From an uncultured Lachnospiraceae bacterium (GTDB lineage: Bacteria; Bacillota; Clostridia; Lachnospirales; Lachnospiraceae), in contig CAMXPV010000009.1 of NCBI GenBank assembly GCA_947245585.1, positions 1 through 64,000 on the forward strand: a stretch of DNA of 64,000 nt, given 5' to 3'. Positions within the stretch are counted from its first letter, which is position 1, and each line of letters opens with the position of its first letter. This document shows, in pieces, positions 15,017 through 24,686 of the stretch. The position numbers and the translations under genes are program-made. Under the pieces are notes generated by a model that had not been told where the DNA came from, did no database searches, and was given only the letters and a program-made list of their open reading frames with translations.

Positions 15017-15634
15017 TTATTCTTGTAACAGCTTATCCACAGGATTCTTATATATTAAATCCTGATTATATACCATATCATTTCCCACCATGCGGAAAAA
15101 TAGTTCCTGCCACTTAGGGTCCTTTTGAAAACATCCTCTGGATGCCACCGTCACCGTTCTGCTTCCCGGCTTTTCCACACCCCTCATGGTCATGCACATG
15201 TGTTCCGCCTCCAACATAACCATCGCCCCCTGCGGGTTCAGATGTTCCATGACGGCCTCCACAATCTGTATCGTCATCTGTTCCTGAATCTGCGGTCTTC
15301 TGGCGTAAACCTCCACCGTCCTTGCAAGCTTGCTTAAGCCCACCACCTTCCCATCGGGAAGATAGGCGATATGCGCCTTCCCGTAGAATGGCATAAGATG
15401 ATGCTCGCAAGTAGAATAAAAGGTGATATTTTTTAGGAGAACAATCTCGTTGCTTGCCACCGAAAATGTTTTCGACAAATGCGCTCCCGCATCCTCGTCC
15501 ATCCCGGCATAAATTTCGCCGTACATACGGGCGATCCTATCCGGTGTCTCCCGCAGTCCCTCCCTGGTCACATCCTCGCCGATGCCTTCCAAAAGAAGCC
15601 GGACAGCCTCTTTAATTTTCGTCTGATCTACCAT
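15017..15634 (-). CDS. folE: GTP cyclohydrolase I
   Basis: The start at 15634 ([15 protein letters not shown]) is preceded by AGGAG and overlaps the folC end by 23 bases, which suggests translational coupling. The tracked start at 15670 is upstream inside folC. The 205-residue product shows [13 protein letters not shown], the zinc site [20 protein letters not shown] with a later Cys ([11 protein letters not shown]), and [20 protein letters not shown]. It opens GTP to dihydroneopterin triphosphate, the first step of folate synthesis. This is the zinc-dependent FolE1 type. Confidence 0.96.
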   Translation of the reverse strand: MVDQTKIKEAVRLLLEGIGEDVTREGLRETPDRIARMYGEIYAGMDEDAGAHLSKTFSVASNEIVLLKNITFYSTCEHHLMPFYGKAHIAYLPDGKVVGLSKLARTVEVYARRPQIQEQMTIQIVEAVMEHLNPQGAMVMLEAEHMCMTMRGVEKPGSRTVTVASRGCFQKDPKWQELFFRMVGNDMVYNQDLIYKNPVDKLLQE

Positions 15635-16943
15635 GGGTGTCTCTCCTGATCGTGTCTCTATGCACCACAATATCCATCAGCTCTCCCAGATAGGAGAGCG
15701 AGCCAAAGGCAATGATAACGGCCTCCTTGTCTTTTCCCGCAAGCAGATAAGCGATCTCCACCGCCTCCTGCACACAGTCCGCAGCCGTCACGGCGCTGTG
15801 GTACTCTCTTGCCGTCTGCGCCAGATCGAGAGCCGGCAATGCGCGGTCTCCTGCGGGCGGCGTTACAGTGATAATATGAGAAGCCAACTCGAACGTACTG
15901 CGAATCACCTTGTCAGTCTCTTTGTCCTGTAACATTCCCATTATATAAATAATTTTCCTATTTGTAAAATAAAACCGTATACTTTCCGCCAATTTTTTCG
16001 CAGCATCCTCGTTGTGAGCGCCGTCTGCGATGAAAAGAGGCCTCTTTGCGAGCACGTCAAACCGACCGGGCCATCTCGTCTCCACAAGCCCCCTGCGAAG
16101 CTTCTCTTCCGGAATCTTAAAACCGCAGCGCCCTAGCGCCATAATTGTCTCCACCGCCAACACTGCATTCTCTACCTGAAACTTTCCAGGCATGGAAATC
16201 TCCAGATTTTTATAGCGGTCATAGTCAAAACGCTGTTTCTCCACCCCGTATTTGACATGTTTTGCGCGGGACACATCCGCCGTCAAAAATTTCCCCTTCT
16301 TCAAGAGCGTTGACTGACGCAAAATTTTCATCACCTCAGGAGGCTGCTGTACAGATATAACATAACACTTGTTTTTTATAATACCTGCCTTTGCAGTGGC
16401 GATTTCCTCCAGACTATCTCCCAAAATATCCATATGATCCATGCTGATCGAGGAAAAAACTGCCGCCAGCGTCTGTTCCACCACGTTGGTGGCATCCAGG
16501 GAACCGCCCAGACCTGTCTCCAGGACAACCAGATCACATTCCCGATCCTGAAAGAACAGAAACGCCACCGCCGTTTCCACTTCAAAAAGCGTGGGATGGG
16601 GCATTCCCTCCGCCGCCATCGACGCTGCCGCCGCCTTTACCGGCTCCAAATATTTACAGAGTCCCGATTGGGTGATGATTCTGCCGTCCACCTGAAAGGA
16701 TTCCCTGTACTCCCTCACCGCCGGAGAAAGATACCTTCCGACCCGATATCCCGCCTCCTGCATCACCGTGGAAACATAGGCAAGTACGGAACCCTTGCCG
16801 TTTGTCCCGGCGATATGCACAAATTTCAACTGTTCCTGAGGATTCCCCAGCTTTTCGCACAGCCGGCGCATACTCTCCAGCCCCATGACCCTGCCAAGGG
16901 GCCTCAATTCATCGATATACTGCATGGCTTCCCGATAATTCAT
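15612..16943 (-). CDS. folC: Folylpolyglutamate / dihydrofolate synthase
   Basis: A 443-residue Mur-ligase relative that adds glutamates to folates. [13 protein letters not shown] (P-loop) starts about 50, followed by [29 protein letters not shown] and AGIIKN. Substrate and ATP sites [21 protein letters not shown] and DGAHNEDA lie in the second half. I prefer the ATG at 16943 ([13 protein letters not shown]), which matches the usual FolC beginning. The track's 16988 start adds 15 residues and has no good ribosome site. First gene of the folate operon. Divergent from the CmpB-like gene with fewer than 90 bases between starts, too little for a riboswitch. Confidence 0.93.
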   Translation of the reverse strand: MNYREAMQYIDELRPLGRVMGLESMRRLCEKLGNPQEQLKFVHIAGTNGKGSVLAYVSTVMQEAGYRVGRYLSPAVREYRESFQVDGRIITQSGLCKYLEPVKAAAASMAAEGMPHPTLFEVETAVAFLFFQDRECDLVVLETGLGGSLDATNVVEQTLAAVFSSISMDHMDILGDSLEEIATAKAGIIKNKCYVISVQQPPEVMKILRQSTLLKKGKFLTADVSRAKHVKYGVEKQRFDYDRYKNLEISMPGKFQVENAVLAVETIMALGRCGFKIPEEKLRRGLVETRWPGRFDVLAKRPLFIADGAHNEDAAKKLAESIRFYFTNRKIIYIMGMLQDKETDKVIRSTFELASHIITVTPPAGDRALPALDLAQTAREYHSAVTAADCVQEAVEIAYLLAGKDKEAVIIAFGSLSYLGELMDIVVHRDTIRRDTHGRSDEN

Positions 16944-17029
16944 GGCCTGTCCACACTCCGTTTCGTTCCCTGCAGATCTGATTCTCATATCCCTGTATAA
17001 GCATAACCCGAACGGTCTATACTAGGGAT

Positions 17030-17443
17030 ATGAAAAAATTATTGCACAATTTTATTCACTGCGGCCTGTTGGGGTGGTTTCTGGAAATCACCTTCACAGC
17101 CTTTCATTCTTTTCGCAAAAGGGACTTTAAACTGCCCGGCGCCACCTCCGTTTGGATGTTTCCCATCTACGGTCTGGCAGCCCTGCTCGCCCCTGTCTGC
17201 CGCCTGCTTAAAAACCGCTCCCTGCTATTTCGCGGGCTCGCTTACACCGGCCTGATTTTCACCGGCGAATTTATCACCGGCATGTGGCTGAACCGCCGGG
17301 AACTCTGTCCCTGGAATTACGAGCGCTCCCGTTGGAATCTGGGAAAGGTAGTCCGGCTTGACTACGCTCCTTTTTGGTTCATCACAGGCCTTCTCTTTGA
17401 GCGTCTTCTCAGGGAAAACGATCCTTCCCTTCGCCCGGACTAA
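17030..17443 (+). CDS. CmpB-like integral membrane protein (putative ABC permease family)
   Basis: A 137-residue membrane protein with about four hydrophobic segments. The tail motif CPWNYERSRWNLGKVVRLDYAP (quoted in parts: CPWNY, RLDYAPFWF) is the hallmark of the small family named putative ABC transporter permease (CmpB / DUF1113). That name is historical and no transport function is proven. N-terminal HNFIHCGLLGWFLEI fits the same family. There is no partner ATPase nearby. It is divergent from folC and convergent with the PH-domain gene, and its ribosome site is weak (AGGG 4 bases before ATG). Confidence 0.75.
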   Translation: MKKLLHNFIHCGLLGWFLEITFTAFHSFRKRDFKLPGATSVWMFPIYGLAALLAPVCRLLKNRSLLFRGLAYTGLIFTGEFITGMWLNRRELCPWNYERSRWNLGKVVRLDYAPFWFITGLLFERLLRENDPSLRPD

Positions 17444-17451
17444 GCGGCCTG

Positions 17452-17874
17452 TCAATCCATATCAATGTCGTCCGCATCAATATTCAGGGTATTCAATGTC
17501 CGTCTCTTTCTTCTGGCCGCCTCAGAGGCATGCAGGATATAGTTTTTGATCTCCTTCGCATTTTTGACGTGCTCCAGATAAAGCTGCGGGTGCGTATTGT
17601 CGCCTGTGTAACAAGCAACCGTACCCAATCCGAAAATGCGCTCCACGAAACTGGTCTGCAGTTCCACATCCTGAACCTTATATAAATAACAGTCGTTTTC
17701 TGTAGTGTTGAGCAGACCCGCGTTGATGGTGATCACCTGATCGTTTACCGTATATTTTGTGAAAGTGAAGGGCAGACCAAAAAACAGCCAGCGTTTGCGC
17801 TCCACATACTGCTTCGCCCGCTCTTCCTCCTCATTGCCTCCCTCTTGTAACATTTCCTCTCTGTTCTCTTCCAA
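17452..17874 (-). CDS. PH-domain (bPH2 / YdbS-like) protein
   Basis: The track runs to 18012, but that extension is basic and low in similarity to any domain. A strong GGAGG lies 10 bases before a TTG at 17874, giving 140 residues. The core is KRWLFFGLPFTFTKYTVND, ITINAGLL, then ENDCYLYKVQDVELQTSFVERIFGLGTV, which is the bacterial PH (YdbS) pattern of a beta barrel with the D-V-E-x-x-x-S loop. A basic and acidic helical tail (ARRKRR...DADDIDMD) follows. It lacks the transmembrane pair of full YdbS proteins. Role unknown, perhaps membrane-surface or protein binding. An alternative start is the ATG at 17853. Confidence 0.75.
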   Translation of the reverse strand: MEENREEMLQEGGNEEEERAKQYVERKRWLFFGLPFTFTKYTVNDQVITINAGLLNTTENDCYLYKVQDVELQTSFVERIFGLGTVACYTGDNTHPQLYLEHVKNAKEIKNYILHASEAARRKRRTLNTLNIDADDIDMD

Positions 17875-18094
17875 ATTATGATTTCCTCCGCTTCTTTTCG
17901 CAGTGCAGCTCAGTAACCTGCGGTTCCTTCGCTGACGGGCATTCGCCCTATGCATCCGCAATCTGAAAAAATTGTCAGCAAGCTGCCATTTTTTCATCTT
18001 ACGTCTGCGCACTGCTCATTGCTACATCATTTTATCACATATAGCCTCGATTCACAAGATAACCGATCGTATCAATATCCGCCTTTTGTCCCAC

Positions 18095-18123
18095 TTGCGC
18101 ACCCCCCTCCTTTGTGCTATGAT
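18095..18123 (+). promoter_or_regulatory. Promoter of the nitroreductase gene
   Basis: TTGCGC, 17 bases, TATGAT, leaving a leader of about 90 bases before the ATG at 18218. Confidence 0.6.
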
Positions 18124-18217
18124 ATGTGTAATTATTCGGAGCCTTCAACTTGGAAGATACGGTTTTGCGAATTGGCTCTGCATAATGAACTCACAACGAT
18201 AATAAGGAGGACACCAC

Positions 18218-18760
18218 ATGACCGCTAAAGATTGTATTCTGGGCCGCAGAAGCATCCGCAAGTTTAAGGCTGACGCTGTTTCCCACGATCTGATATCCCA
18301 GATTGTTGAGACCGCTTCCTACTCCCCGAGTTGGAAGCACACACAGATCACCCGCTATATTGCCGTAGAGGGTGCTTTGAAAGACAAGATCGCAAGAGAG
18401 TGCACTACCATGTATCCCCCCAATGGCGATATCATTGCGGCGGCACCCGTTCTGATGGCCGTTACCATTATCAAAAACCGTAGCGGATACGAGCGCGACG
18501 GCTCATTCAGCACTCCCAAAGGGGATGGCTGGCAGATGTATGATGCCGGAATTTCCTCCCAAAGCCTCTGCCTTGCGGCATATGAACAGGGGCTTGGTTC
18601 CGTGATTCTCGGTCTCTTTGACCAGAGCGCAGCGGAGTCTCTGTTGCAGATTCCCGAAGATCGTGAACTTGTGGCGCTTATTCCTATTGGCTATCCCGAC
18701 GAGACACCTGCTGCTCCCAGAAGAAAGCCTGTGGAGGAATTATTATCCTATCAATCATAA
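18218..18760 (+). CDS. Nitroreductase-family FMN oxidoreductase
   Basis: This 180-residue protein has the family's opening (CILGRRSIRKFK, the FMN-phosphate-binding RRSIR motif) and ASYSPSWKHTQITRY, where most relatives have the S-P-S-x-x-N-x-Q pattern. It ends with the LGSVILG and VALIPIGYPDE core. Such enzymes use FMN and NAD(P)H to reduce nitro compounds, quinones or flavins; the true substrate is unknown. Start supported by AAGGAGG. It is monocistronic: own promoter at 18095 and a strong terminator right after. Confidence 0.9.
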   Translation: MTAKDCILGRRSIRKFKADAVSHDLISQIVETASYSPSWKHTQITRYIAVEGALKDKIARECTTMYPPNGDIIAAAPVLMAVTIIKNRSGYERDGSFSTPKGDGWQMYDAGISSQSLCLAAYEQGLGSVILGLFDQSAAESLLQIPEDRELVALIPIGYPDETPAAPRRKPVEELLSYQS

Positions 18761-18770
18761 ATGTTTAAAA

Positions 18771-18801
18771 TAGAAGAGAATTGTCTCTTCTATTTTTTTC
18801 G
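18771..18801 (+). terminator. Terminator of the nitroreductase gene
   Basis: AATAGAAGAGA - ATTG - TCTCTTCTATT followed by a T-run; 11 perfect pairs. It separates this gene from pyrB. Confidence 0.92.
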
Positions 18802-18830
18802 ACTATCTTGCAAAGGAGTATATCATTTCT

Positions 18831-19742
18831 ATGAGACATTTAATGAACCCACTGGATTTTTCCGTCGAAGAACTGGAAAAGCTCTTCGACCTGGCTAACA
18901 AAATCGAGGCCGATCCCGACAAATACGCACATGCCTGCGAGGGGAAAAAATTGGCCACCTGTTTCTATGAGCCAAGCACGCGCACGCGTCTGAGCTTTGA
19001 GGCCGCCATGTTGAATCTGGGCGGACAGGTCCTCGGCTTTTCGGATGCCGCTTCCTCTTCCGCTGCCAAGGGGGAAAGCGTATCCGACACCATCCGCATC
19101 ATTTCCTGTTATGCAGATATCTGTGCCATGCGTCATCCCAAAGAGGGCGCACCCATGGTAGCTGCCTCCCGCTCCGGCATCCCCGTAATCAATGCCGGGG
19201 ACGGCGGACACCAACATCCCACACAGACCCTTACCGATCTGCTTACCATCCGCTCCCTGAAGGGAAAACTGGGCGGATTTACCATCGGGCTGTGCGGCGA
19301 CTTAAAGTTCGGCCGCACCGTTCACTCTCTCATCAACGCGCTGATCCGTTACCGCGACATCCGATTCATCTTTATCTCCCCCAAGGAGTTAAAGGTTCCG
19401 GACTATATCACGGACATGCTCACCGAAAAAGGCATCTCCTACGAGGAGGTCATCCGCCTGGAAGATTGTATGCCTCAGCTTGATCTCCTCTACATGACGA
19501 GAGTACAGAAAGAACGTTTCTTCAACGAAGAGGATTATGTAAGGCTGAAAGATTTTTATATCCTGGACAAGGAAAAACTCTCTGCCGCAAAAGAAGATAT
19601 GCTGATCCTTCATCCCCTCCCCAGAGTCAACGAAATCTCGGTGGAGGTCGATGACGACCCCCGCGCCGTCTACTTCAAACAGGCGCAGTACGGTGTCTAT
19701 GTGCGGATGGCACTGATACTGACGCTGCTCGAGTTGGCGTAA
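18831..19742 (+). CDS. pyrB: Aspartate carbamoyltransferase catalytic chain
   Basis: This 303-residue enzyme joins carbamoyl phosphate and aspartate, the committed step of pyrimidine synthesis. The carbamoyl phosphate loop is [15 protein letters not shown] (about 45), [10 protein letters not shown] lies about 129, and [10 protein letters not shown] is the aspartate-side loop (about 262). Length is typical. It is preceded by AAGGAG and followed 26 bases later by pyrI, so it should form the regulated PyrB6-PyrI6 holoenzyme of the E. coli type. No attenuator is evident in the short space after the nitroreductase terminator. Confidence 0.97.
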   Translation: MRHLMNPLDFSVEELEKLFDLANKIEADPDKYAHACEGKKLATCFYEPSTRTRLSFEAAMLNLGGQVLGFSDAASSSAAKGESVSDTIRIISCYADICAMRHPKEGAPMVAASRSGIPVINAGDGGHQHPTQTLTDLLTIRSLKGKLGGFTIGLCGDLKFGRTVHSLINALIRYRDIRFIFISPKELKVPDYITDMLTEKGISYEEVIRLEDCMPQLDLLYMTRVQKERFFNEEDYVRLKDFYILDKEKLSAAKEDMLILHPLPRVNEISVEVDDDPRAVYFKQAQYGVYVRMALILTLLELA

Positions 19743-19768
19743 AAACGCCCAAGAAAAGGAGGACTGTA

Positions 19769-20206
19769 ATGTTAAATGTAGGAAAAATTGAGGAAGGCTT
19801 CGTGCTCGACCATATTGAGGCCGGCAAAAGCCTTGATATCTATCACCATTTAAAGCTAGATAAACTGGACTGCACGGTGGCAATCATCAAGAATGCCCGC
19901 AGCAACAAGATGGGAAAAAAGGACATTCTGAAAGTGGAGTGTGACATCAACACACTGAACCTGGATATTCTCGCCTTTATCGACCACAACATCACCGTCA
20001 ACGTAATCAAAGACGGAGAGATCGTGGATAAAAAGGAACTGGTTCTCCCCCGTGAAATTCACAATGTCATCAAATGTAAAAATCCCCGCTGTATCACCTC
20101 GATTGAACAGGAACTTCCGCATATTTTCGTCCTCGCAGACGAAGAAAAAGAAATCTACCGCTGTAAATACTGCGAAGAAAAAGCAGGAACCTCCTCTACA
20201 TGGTAG
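19769..20206 (+). CDS. pyrI: Aspartate carbamoyltransferase regulatory chain
   Basis: A 145-residue nucleotide-binding partner of PyrB. The N domain contains GKSLDIYHHL and NARSNKMGKKDILKVE, which bind CTP and ATP. The C domain is a zinc site with four Cys (CKNPRC and CKYCEEK), needed for contact with PyrB. The strong AAGGAGG site and position directly after pyrB support one operon. Its 3' end overlaps the end of the opposing HD-GYP gene by 11 bases inside a shared hairpin. Confidence 0.96.
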   Translation: MLNVGKIEEGFVLDHIEAGKSLDIYHHLKLDKLDCTVAIIKNARSNKMGKKDILKVECDINTLNLDILAFIDHNITVNVIKDGEIVDKKELVLPREIHNVIKCKNPRCITSIEQELPHIFVLADEEKEIYRCKYCEEKAGTSSTW

Positions 20207-20220
20207 AGGCAGATTCCTGC
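20183..20220. terminator. Shared hairpin at the pyrI / HD-GYP convergent end
   Basis: GCAGGAA...CCTCTA-catgg-TAGAGG...TTCCTGC. Both TAG stop codons lie inside. T-runs are short, so termination strength is uncertain. Confidence 0.55.
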
Positions 20221-20963
20221 CGGTTTTGCACTGCCCTCTTTTCAAACTCCCCTGCGGCCTTTTCTAAGCATGAAAGAAGTTTCGGGGAAAACTGTCCGCA
20301 TTCTCCCTTCATAATCATTTCATAGGCCCGCGCGGGCGTGTAGGCGCTCTTATAACAGCGTTCACTGACCAGAGCGTCATAGACGTCCGCCACTGAAACA
20401 ATCTGCGCGGCGATGGGGATATCCTCCCCCGCCAGTCCGTCGGGGTAACCCTTCCCGTCATACCGCTCGTGGTGATGCCGGCAGATCTCATAGCTTGCCC
20501 TGCCGTACTCGCCCTCCTGAATGTCCCCAAGCATCTCTATAATCTCGCACCCCTTTACGGTGTGTGTCTTCATAACCGAAAACTCTTCCTCGGTAAGCCT
20601 GCCCGGTTTCAGAAGAATGGCATCCGAAATTGCGATCTTTCCCACATCATGCAGGGCCGCCGCCGCGGCAATCACATCCACATCCTCTTTGCTAAGATGA
20701 TATTCCGGGTAAAGTGCGGCCACATATCCTGCAAGAATCCTGGTAAAATCTTTCACCCGCCTGACATGGTCGCCCGATTCCAGATTCCGGAACTCCACCA
20801 CGCTGCTCATGGTCTCTATGATACGTTCGTTCATGCGCCGCAGTTCCTGCGCCTGTTTTTGCAGTACACTGGTCTGCAGCGCGACAAGCTCCTCTAAATG
20901 ACGTTTTGAATAACACCTGTCATCCTTATCATTCGTGCGTGATCCTACGCCCGAATTTTTCAT
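20196..20963 (-). CDS. HD-GYP domain phosphohydrolase
   Basis: This 255-residue cytoplasmic protein starts with a helical segment (about 15-55, coiled-coil style: LVALQTSVLQKQAQELRRMN). The HD-GYP domain follows: HVRRVKDF, ALHDVGKIAI (HD pair), MKTHTVKG, HHERYDGKGYPDGL (the GYP motif) and SVADVYDAL. This intact set predicts hydrolysis of cyclic di-nucleotides (c-di-GMP class) with a bimetal centre. There is no receiver or membrane sensor domain, so the input is unclear. pnp lies immediately upstream on the same strand, but the 13-base gap may be incidental. Confidence 0.9.
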   Translation of the reverse strand: MKNSGVGSRTNDKDDRCYSKRHLEELVALQTSVLQKQAQELRRMNERIIETMSSVVEFRNLESGDHVRRVKDFTRILAGYVAALYPEYHLSKEDVDVIAAAAALHDVGKIAISDAILLKPGRLTEEEFSVMKTHTVKGCEIIEMLGDIQEGEYGRASYEICRHHHERYDGKGYPDGLAGEDIPIAAQIVSVADVYDALVSERCYKSAYTPARAYEMIMKGECGQFSPKLLSCLEKAAGEFEKRAVQNRQESASTM

Positions 20964-20976
20964 ACAACCTCACTTT

Positions 20977-23067
20977 TTATATCTGTGCCACATCCTTCAT
21001 GGAGAAGCTGATTCTGCCCATCTTGTCCTTGCCAAGGCACACTACCGTCACCTTGTCGCCGAGGGTAAGCACATCCTCCACGCGGTTGATTCTCTCCTTG
21101 GCGATCTTGGAAATGTGAACCATACCTTCCTTGCCGGGTGCAAACTCAATGAAAGCGCCAAACTCCTTGATGCTCACCACCGTACCCTGGAAGATCTGTC
21201 CCTCCTCAAAGTCCGTGGTAATCATCTTGATCATATCCACAGCCTTGTCCATCATCTCGTGATCGGTGCCGCAGACGGAAACTTGTCCCTCGTCGTTGAT
21301 ATCGATCTTCACACCCGTACGGGCAATGATCTCGTTGATGGTCTTGCCGCGCTGGCCGACCACATCACCGATCTTATCAGGATCAATCTGAATCGAAATG
21401 ATCTTGGGCGCGTAAGGGCCAACCTCCTTGCGGGGCTCTGCAATCGCAGGCTTCATGCAGTTTGCCATAATATACTCTCTCGCCTCGCGGCATCTGCCGA
21501 TGGCTCCCTCCACGATGGCCTTCGTCAAACCGTGGATCTTAATGTCCATCTGAATCGCCGTGATGCCGTCATGGGTACCTGTCACCTTGAAGTCCATATC
21601 CCCGAAGAAATCCTCAAGACCCTGAATATCCGTCAACAGCACGAAATCGTCGTCCGTGTCGCCGGTTACAAGGCCGCAGGAAATACCCGCCACCATCTTC
21701 TTGATCGGCACGCCTGCCGCCATCAGAGACATACAGGACGCACAGGTGGAAGCCATGGAAGTGGAACCGTTGGACTCAAAGGTCTCGGACACCGTCCGGA
21801 TCGCATAGGGGAACTCTTCCTCAGAGGGAAGCACAGGGAGCAAAGCTCTCTCCGCCAATGCGCCGTGGCCGATCTCTCTTCTGCCGGGGCCTCTGCTCAC
21901 CTTTGTCTCACCTACGGAGTAGGACGGGAAATTATAGTGGTGCATATATCTCTTGGATGTGATATTCTCATCCAAACCGTCCACCTTCTGCATCTCAGAA
22001 AGAGGTGCCAGTGTACAAACGTTACAGATCTGTGTCTGTCCTCTGGTGAACATAGCGGAGCCATGCACTCTCGGAATAATATCAACTTCCGCCGCAAGCG
22101 GTCTGATCTGGTCAAGCGCTCTGCCGTCGGGACGCTTGTGGTCCTTCAGGATCATCTTGCGCACGGTCTTTTTCTGGTACTGGTAAACCGCTTCGCCGAG
22201 CACTGCAAGGTAATCTTCCTTATCTGCAAACGCCTCTTCCAACTTCGCGGTGATATTTCTGATATTCTCCTCGCGCACCTGCTTCTCGTCGGTAAAGACT
22301 GCCTTCTCCATCTCCTCCGGCGTTACGATCCGCTTCATCTCTTCAAACAGCTCCTCGGGAACCGCACAGCTCTCATAAGAATGCTTCGGCTTGCCAACCT
22401 CAGCCACAATCTGATTGATAAATGCGATCAGGGACTGATTGATTTCATGCGCCTTAAAAATTGCCTCCAACACCTTTGCCTCGGGCACTTCATTGGCACC
22501 GGCCTCTATCATCATCACCTTTTCGGCGGTGGAAGCAACCGTCATCTTCAGATCACCCTTGTCCCACTGTTCCTGAGACGGGTTGACAATCAGCTCTCCG
22601 TCCACCAAACCCATCTGGGTCATCGCGCAGGGGCCTGCAAAGGGAATATCGGAAATGCAGGTCGCAATCGCTGTACCGATCATCGCCACCAACTCCGGAC
22701 GACACGCCGGGTCCACGCTCATAACCAGATTGTTTAACGTCACATCGTTGCGGTAATCCTTGGGAAACAGCGGTCTCATAGGCCGGTCGATGACACGGCT
22801 TGTGAGGATCGCATTCTCGGAAGGTTTTCCCTCCCTTTTATTAAATCCGCCCGGAATCTTTCCTACGGAATAAAACTTCTCCTCATACTCCACACTGCAG
22901 GGGAAGAAATCAATGCCCTCCCTCGGTTTATCGGAAGCCGTCGCAGTGGATAAGACGGTTGTCTCCCCATATTGCATAAAAGCACAGCCGTTTGCCTGCT
23001 TTCCGACTCTGTCGATGTCTACCCGAAGGGTACGCCCGGCAAGTTCCATGGTATAACTCTTGTACAT
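20977..23067 (-). CDS. pnp: Polynucleotide phosphorylase
   Basis: A 696-residue 3'-5' exoribonuclease that uses phosphate. Two RNase PH cores lie at about 1-220 and 315-535 (GKIPGGFNKREGKP, SRVIDRPMRPLFP, FTRGQTQ, HHYNFPSYSVGE, RREIGHGALAERAL). A KH domain (about 555-615, IGDVVGQRGKTINEII) and an S1 domain (about 622-692, GTVVSIKEFGAFIEF) follow. All domains are complete. The start is supported by GAAGGAGAG. It follows rpsO, the conserved order in most bacteria, separated by a hairpin that could be a processing site. Confidence 0.97.
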   Translation of the reverse strand: MYKSYTMELAGRTLRVDIDRVGKQANGCAFMQYGETTVLSTATASDKPREGIDFFPCSVEYEEKFYSVGKIPGGFNKREGKPSENAILTSRVIDRPMRPLFPKDYRNDVTLNNLVMSVDPACRPELVAMIGTAIATCISDIPFAGPCAMTQMGLVDGELIVNPSQEQWDKGDLKMTVASTAEKVMMIEAGANEVPEAKVLEAIFKAHEINQSLIAFINQIVAEVGKPKHSYESCAVPEELFEEMKRIVTPEEMEKAVFTDEKQVREENIRNITAKLEEAFADKEDYLAVLGEAVYQYQKKTVRKMILKDHKRPDGRALDQIRPLAAEVDIIPRVHGSAMFTRGQTQICNVCTLAPLSEMQKVDGLDENITSKRYMHHYNFPSYSVGETKVSRGPGRREIGHGALAERALLPVLPSEEEFPYAIRTVSETFESNGSTSMASTCASCMSLMAAGVPIKKMVAGISCGLVTGDTDDDFVLLTDIQGLEDFFGDMDFKVTGTHDGITAIQMDIKIHGLTKAIVEGAIGRCREAREYIMANCMKPAIAEPRKEVGPYAPKIISIQIDPDKIGDVVGQRGKTINEIIARTGVKIDINDEGQVSVCGTDHEMMDKAVDMIKMITTDFEEGQIFQGTVVSIKEFGAFIEFAPGKEGMVHISKIAKERINRVEDVLTLGDKVTVVCLGKDKMGRISFSMKDVAQI

Positions 23068-23108
23068 AGTCTTCTCTCCTTCTTCTTCTCTTCTTTATAA
23101 ATGAGTAA

Positions 23109-23147
23109 AGCGGATTTAGGGTCGGACCTGCCAACCCTATCTCCGCT
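23109..23147 (-). other. Hairpin between rpsO and pnp (possible RNase processing site)
   Basis: Two stacked stems, AGCGGA/TCCGCT and AGGGT/ACCCT, separated by a 3x3 internal loop. It lies in the rpsO-pnp gap, where an RNase III cleavage hairpin controls pnp in E. coli. The analogous role here is inferred. Confidence 0.55.
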
Positions 23148-23159
23148 CATCAGCCTTAC

Positions 23160-23426
23160 CTATTTACGAAGTCCAAGTTTCTCGATCAGTGTACGATATC
23201 TCTCAATATCCTTCTCTTTCAGATAACCGAGCAGCCCACGTCTCTGACCAACCATCTTCAAAAGTCCCCTTCTGGAATGATGATCCTTCGGATGCTCTTT
23301 CAAATGCTCTGTAAGCTCCTGAATCCTCTCTGTCAGAACCGCAATCTGTACCTCCGGTGAACCGGTGTCACCCTCAGATCTGGCATACTCTTTGATAATT
23401 GCTGTCTTCTTTTCCTTAGAAATCAT
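23160..23426 (-). CDS. rpsO: 30S ribosomal protein S15
   Basis: This 88-residue protein binds 16S rRNA early in assembly. It shows the whole family signature: [48 protein letters not shown] and [12 protein letters not shown]. The start has AAGGAGAC 7 bases upstream. Its 95-base leader and own promoter make S15 autoregulation by leader binding possible, as known in several bacteria. Confidence 0.98.
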   Translation of the reverse strand: MISKEKKTAIIKEYARSEGDTGSPEVQIAVLTERIQELTEHLKEHPKDHHSRRGLLKMVGQRRGLLGYLKEKDIERYRTLIEKLGLRK

Positions 23427-23557
23427 AATGTCTCCTTTCCCTCAGGGATTTCCCTGAATAACCGCCCGGCACCAAGAAGGGGTCGGAGTGTCCCGCCTCT
23501 GCGTGTCGGCTAAATTTCATACCTTGATATCTTATCACATTGCTTACGTATTGTAAA
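23427..23557 (-). promoter_or_regulatory. rpsO promoter and structured leader
   Basis: TTTACA (23552-23557), 17 bases, TAAGAT (23529-23534). The 95-base GC-rich leader contains CCTGAGGG / CCCTCAGGG type pairing near the ribosome site (CAGGGAAATCCCTG), so it can fold over it. This is consistent with S15 autoregulation but not proof. Confidence 0.55.
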
Positions 23558-23564
23558 GTAAATT

Positions 23565-24647
23565 TTAATCCTGTAAGATCCTGACCGCCTTAAAGGGGGA
23601 ACGGTAGGATACGCTAGAAATACGGATGCCCGTTCTGGGATTGCTGGCATGGATCACCTGCCCGTTTCCGATATAGATCGCCACATGATTGATGGTCTTG
23701 CCCTTTGCGTAGAAGATCAGATCCCCCGGCTTCGCCTCGGACACCTTGATGGTAGTGCCGCAGTTCGCCTGCGCTCTGGAGTTTCTGGGAAGTTTCACGC
23801 CGTACTTTTTAAAGATGCTCATCACAAAACCGGAGCAGTCCGTCCCCTTGGTCAGGCTAGTGCCGCCCCACACATAAGGATTTCCCAAAAATTCCTTCGC
23901 ATACTGACAGATATCCACCCGCACATCGGAGATTCCCTGTCCGTAAAGCAGCTCCGACATGGTGATCGCCGTACCCAGCTCCGCACTGACTTCCACATAT
24001 TCTCCGGAGACATACACCTCGTCGTCATCCAGAAAGACCTTGACCCAGTCGCCCTCCACGGCCGACACCTCAAGCTCCTCTCCCATAGGCACCAACGTAA
24101 TGACCTCCGAGTCCGTGTTTGCCTCCGCCCTGACTTTCAAACTATCCGTGGTAACTGTCGCCACGGTTACCGCCAGTTCCTCCGCCCTGAGCTTCGCAGG
24201 AATACCGGTCAGAAGATAGTCCCTGCTCACATAACCGTCCACACTGCCGGACTGGATGTGCGCCCACGTATCATCCATTTCGATCACCTCGCAGGCTGCG
24301 TCTTTCGGCAGCTTTCCCACAAGTCTGCCATCCTCCGCGGCAATCGCCCGGATATTCAAATTATCACTCACGTCGGCAATTCCCAGGTTGGTGTACCCCC
24401 AGTTTGCCTCCTTTGCCCGCTCATAGGCAAGGGCATAATCTTCCGCCGTCTTATCTGCAATCAGAACCACACCGGAACCGATGGCATCCTCCTGCAGAAC
24501 ATCCTGGGCCGTCTCCGCGGCTTCCTTGTCCAGATCCAACTGTCCGAACGGAAGCAGATTCGGTACAGGCATGGTGGCCTGTACCGGCAATGATGAACCT
24601 ATAATCATAACACACGTTACGATAAATAAACTCTTTCGTCTCCTCAT
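23565..24647 (-). CDS. Secreted SH3b - NlpC/P60 peptidoglycan hydrolase
   Basis: The start at 24647 gives a clean signal peptide (MRRRKSLFIVTCVMIIGSSL, cleavage near VQA). The mature part carries two bacterial SH3 domains (about 80-140 and 165-225; each with the L-x-x-R-x pattern and GYV or EVYV strands). Its C-terminal NlpC/P60 cysteine peptidase has catalytic Cys in KGTDCSGFV, partner His in NHVAIYIGNG and third residue in VIHASNP. This enzyme should cut gamma-D-Glu to diamino acid bonds in peptidoglycan, outside the membrane. It follows the Na/Pi transporter gene by 39 bases; no functional link is obvious. Confidence 0.92.
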   Translation of the reverse strand: MRRRKSLFIVTCVMIIGSSLPVQATMPVPNLLPFGQLDLDKEAAETAQDVLQEDAIGSGVVLIADKTAEDYALAYERAKEANWGYTNLGIADVSDNLNIRAIAAEDGRLVGKLPKDAACEVIEMDDTWAHIQSGSVDGYVSRDYLLTGIPAKLRAEELAVTVATVTTDSLKVRAEANTDSEVITLVPMGEELEVSAVEGDWVKVFLDDDEVYVSGEYVEVSAELGTAITMSELLYGQGISDVRVDICQYAKEFLGNPYVWGGTSLTKGTDCSGFVMSIFKKYGVKLPRNSRAQANCGTTIKVSEAKPGDLIFYAKGKTINHVAIYIGNGQVIHASNPRTGIRISSVSYRSPFKAVRILQD

Positions 24648-24686
24648 GCAGAACCAATTCCTCTCCCTGTCATCCGGCATGTCCCA

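Noticed and set aside
16944-17029. Folate riboswitch before folC
   Set aside because: The divergent spacer is under 90 bases and shows no conserved stem pattern.
20935-22737. 600-codon plus-strand ORF opposite pnp
   Set aside because: His/Arg/Leu-rich shadow typical of antisense frames in GC-rich genes; pnp on the minus strand is complete.
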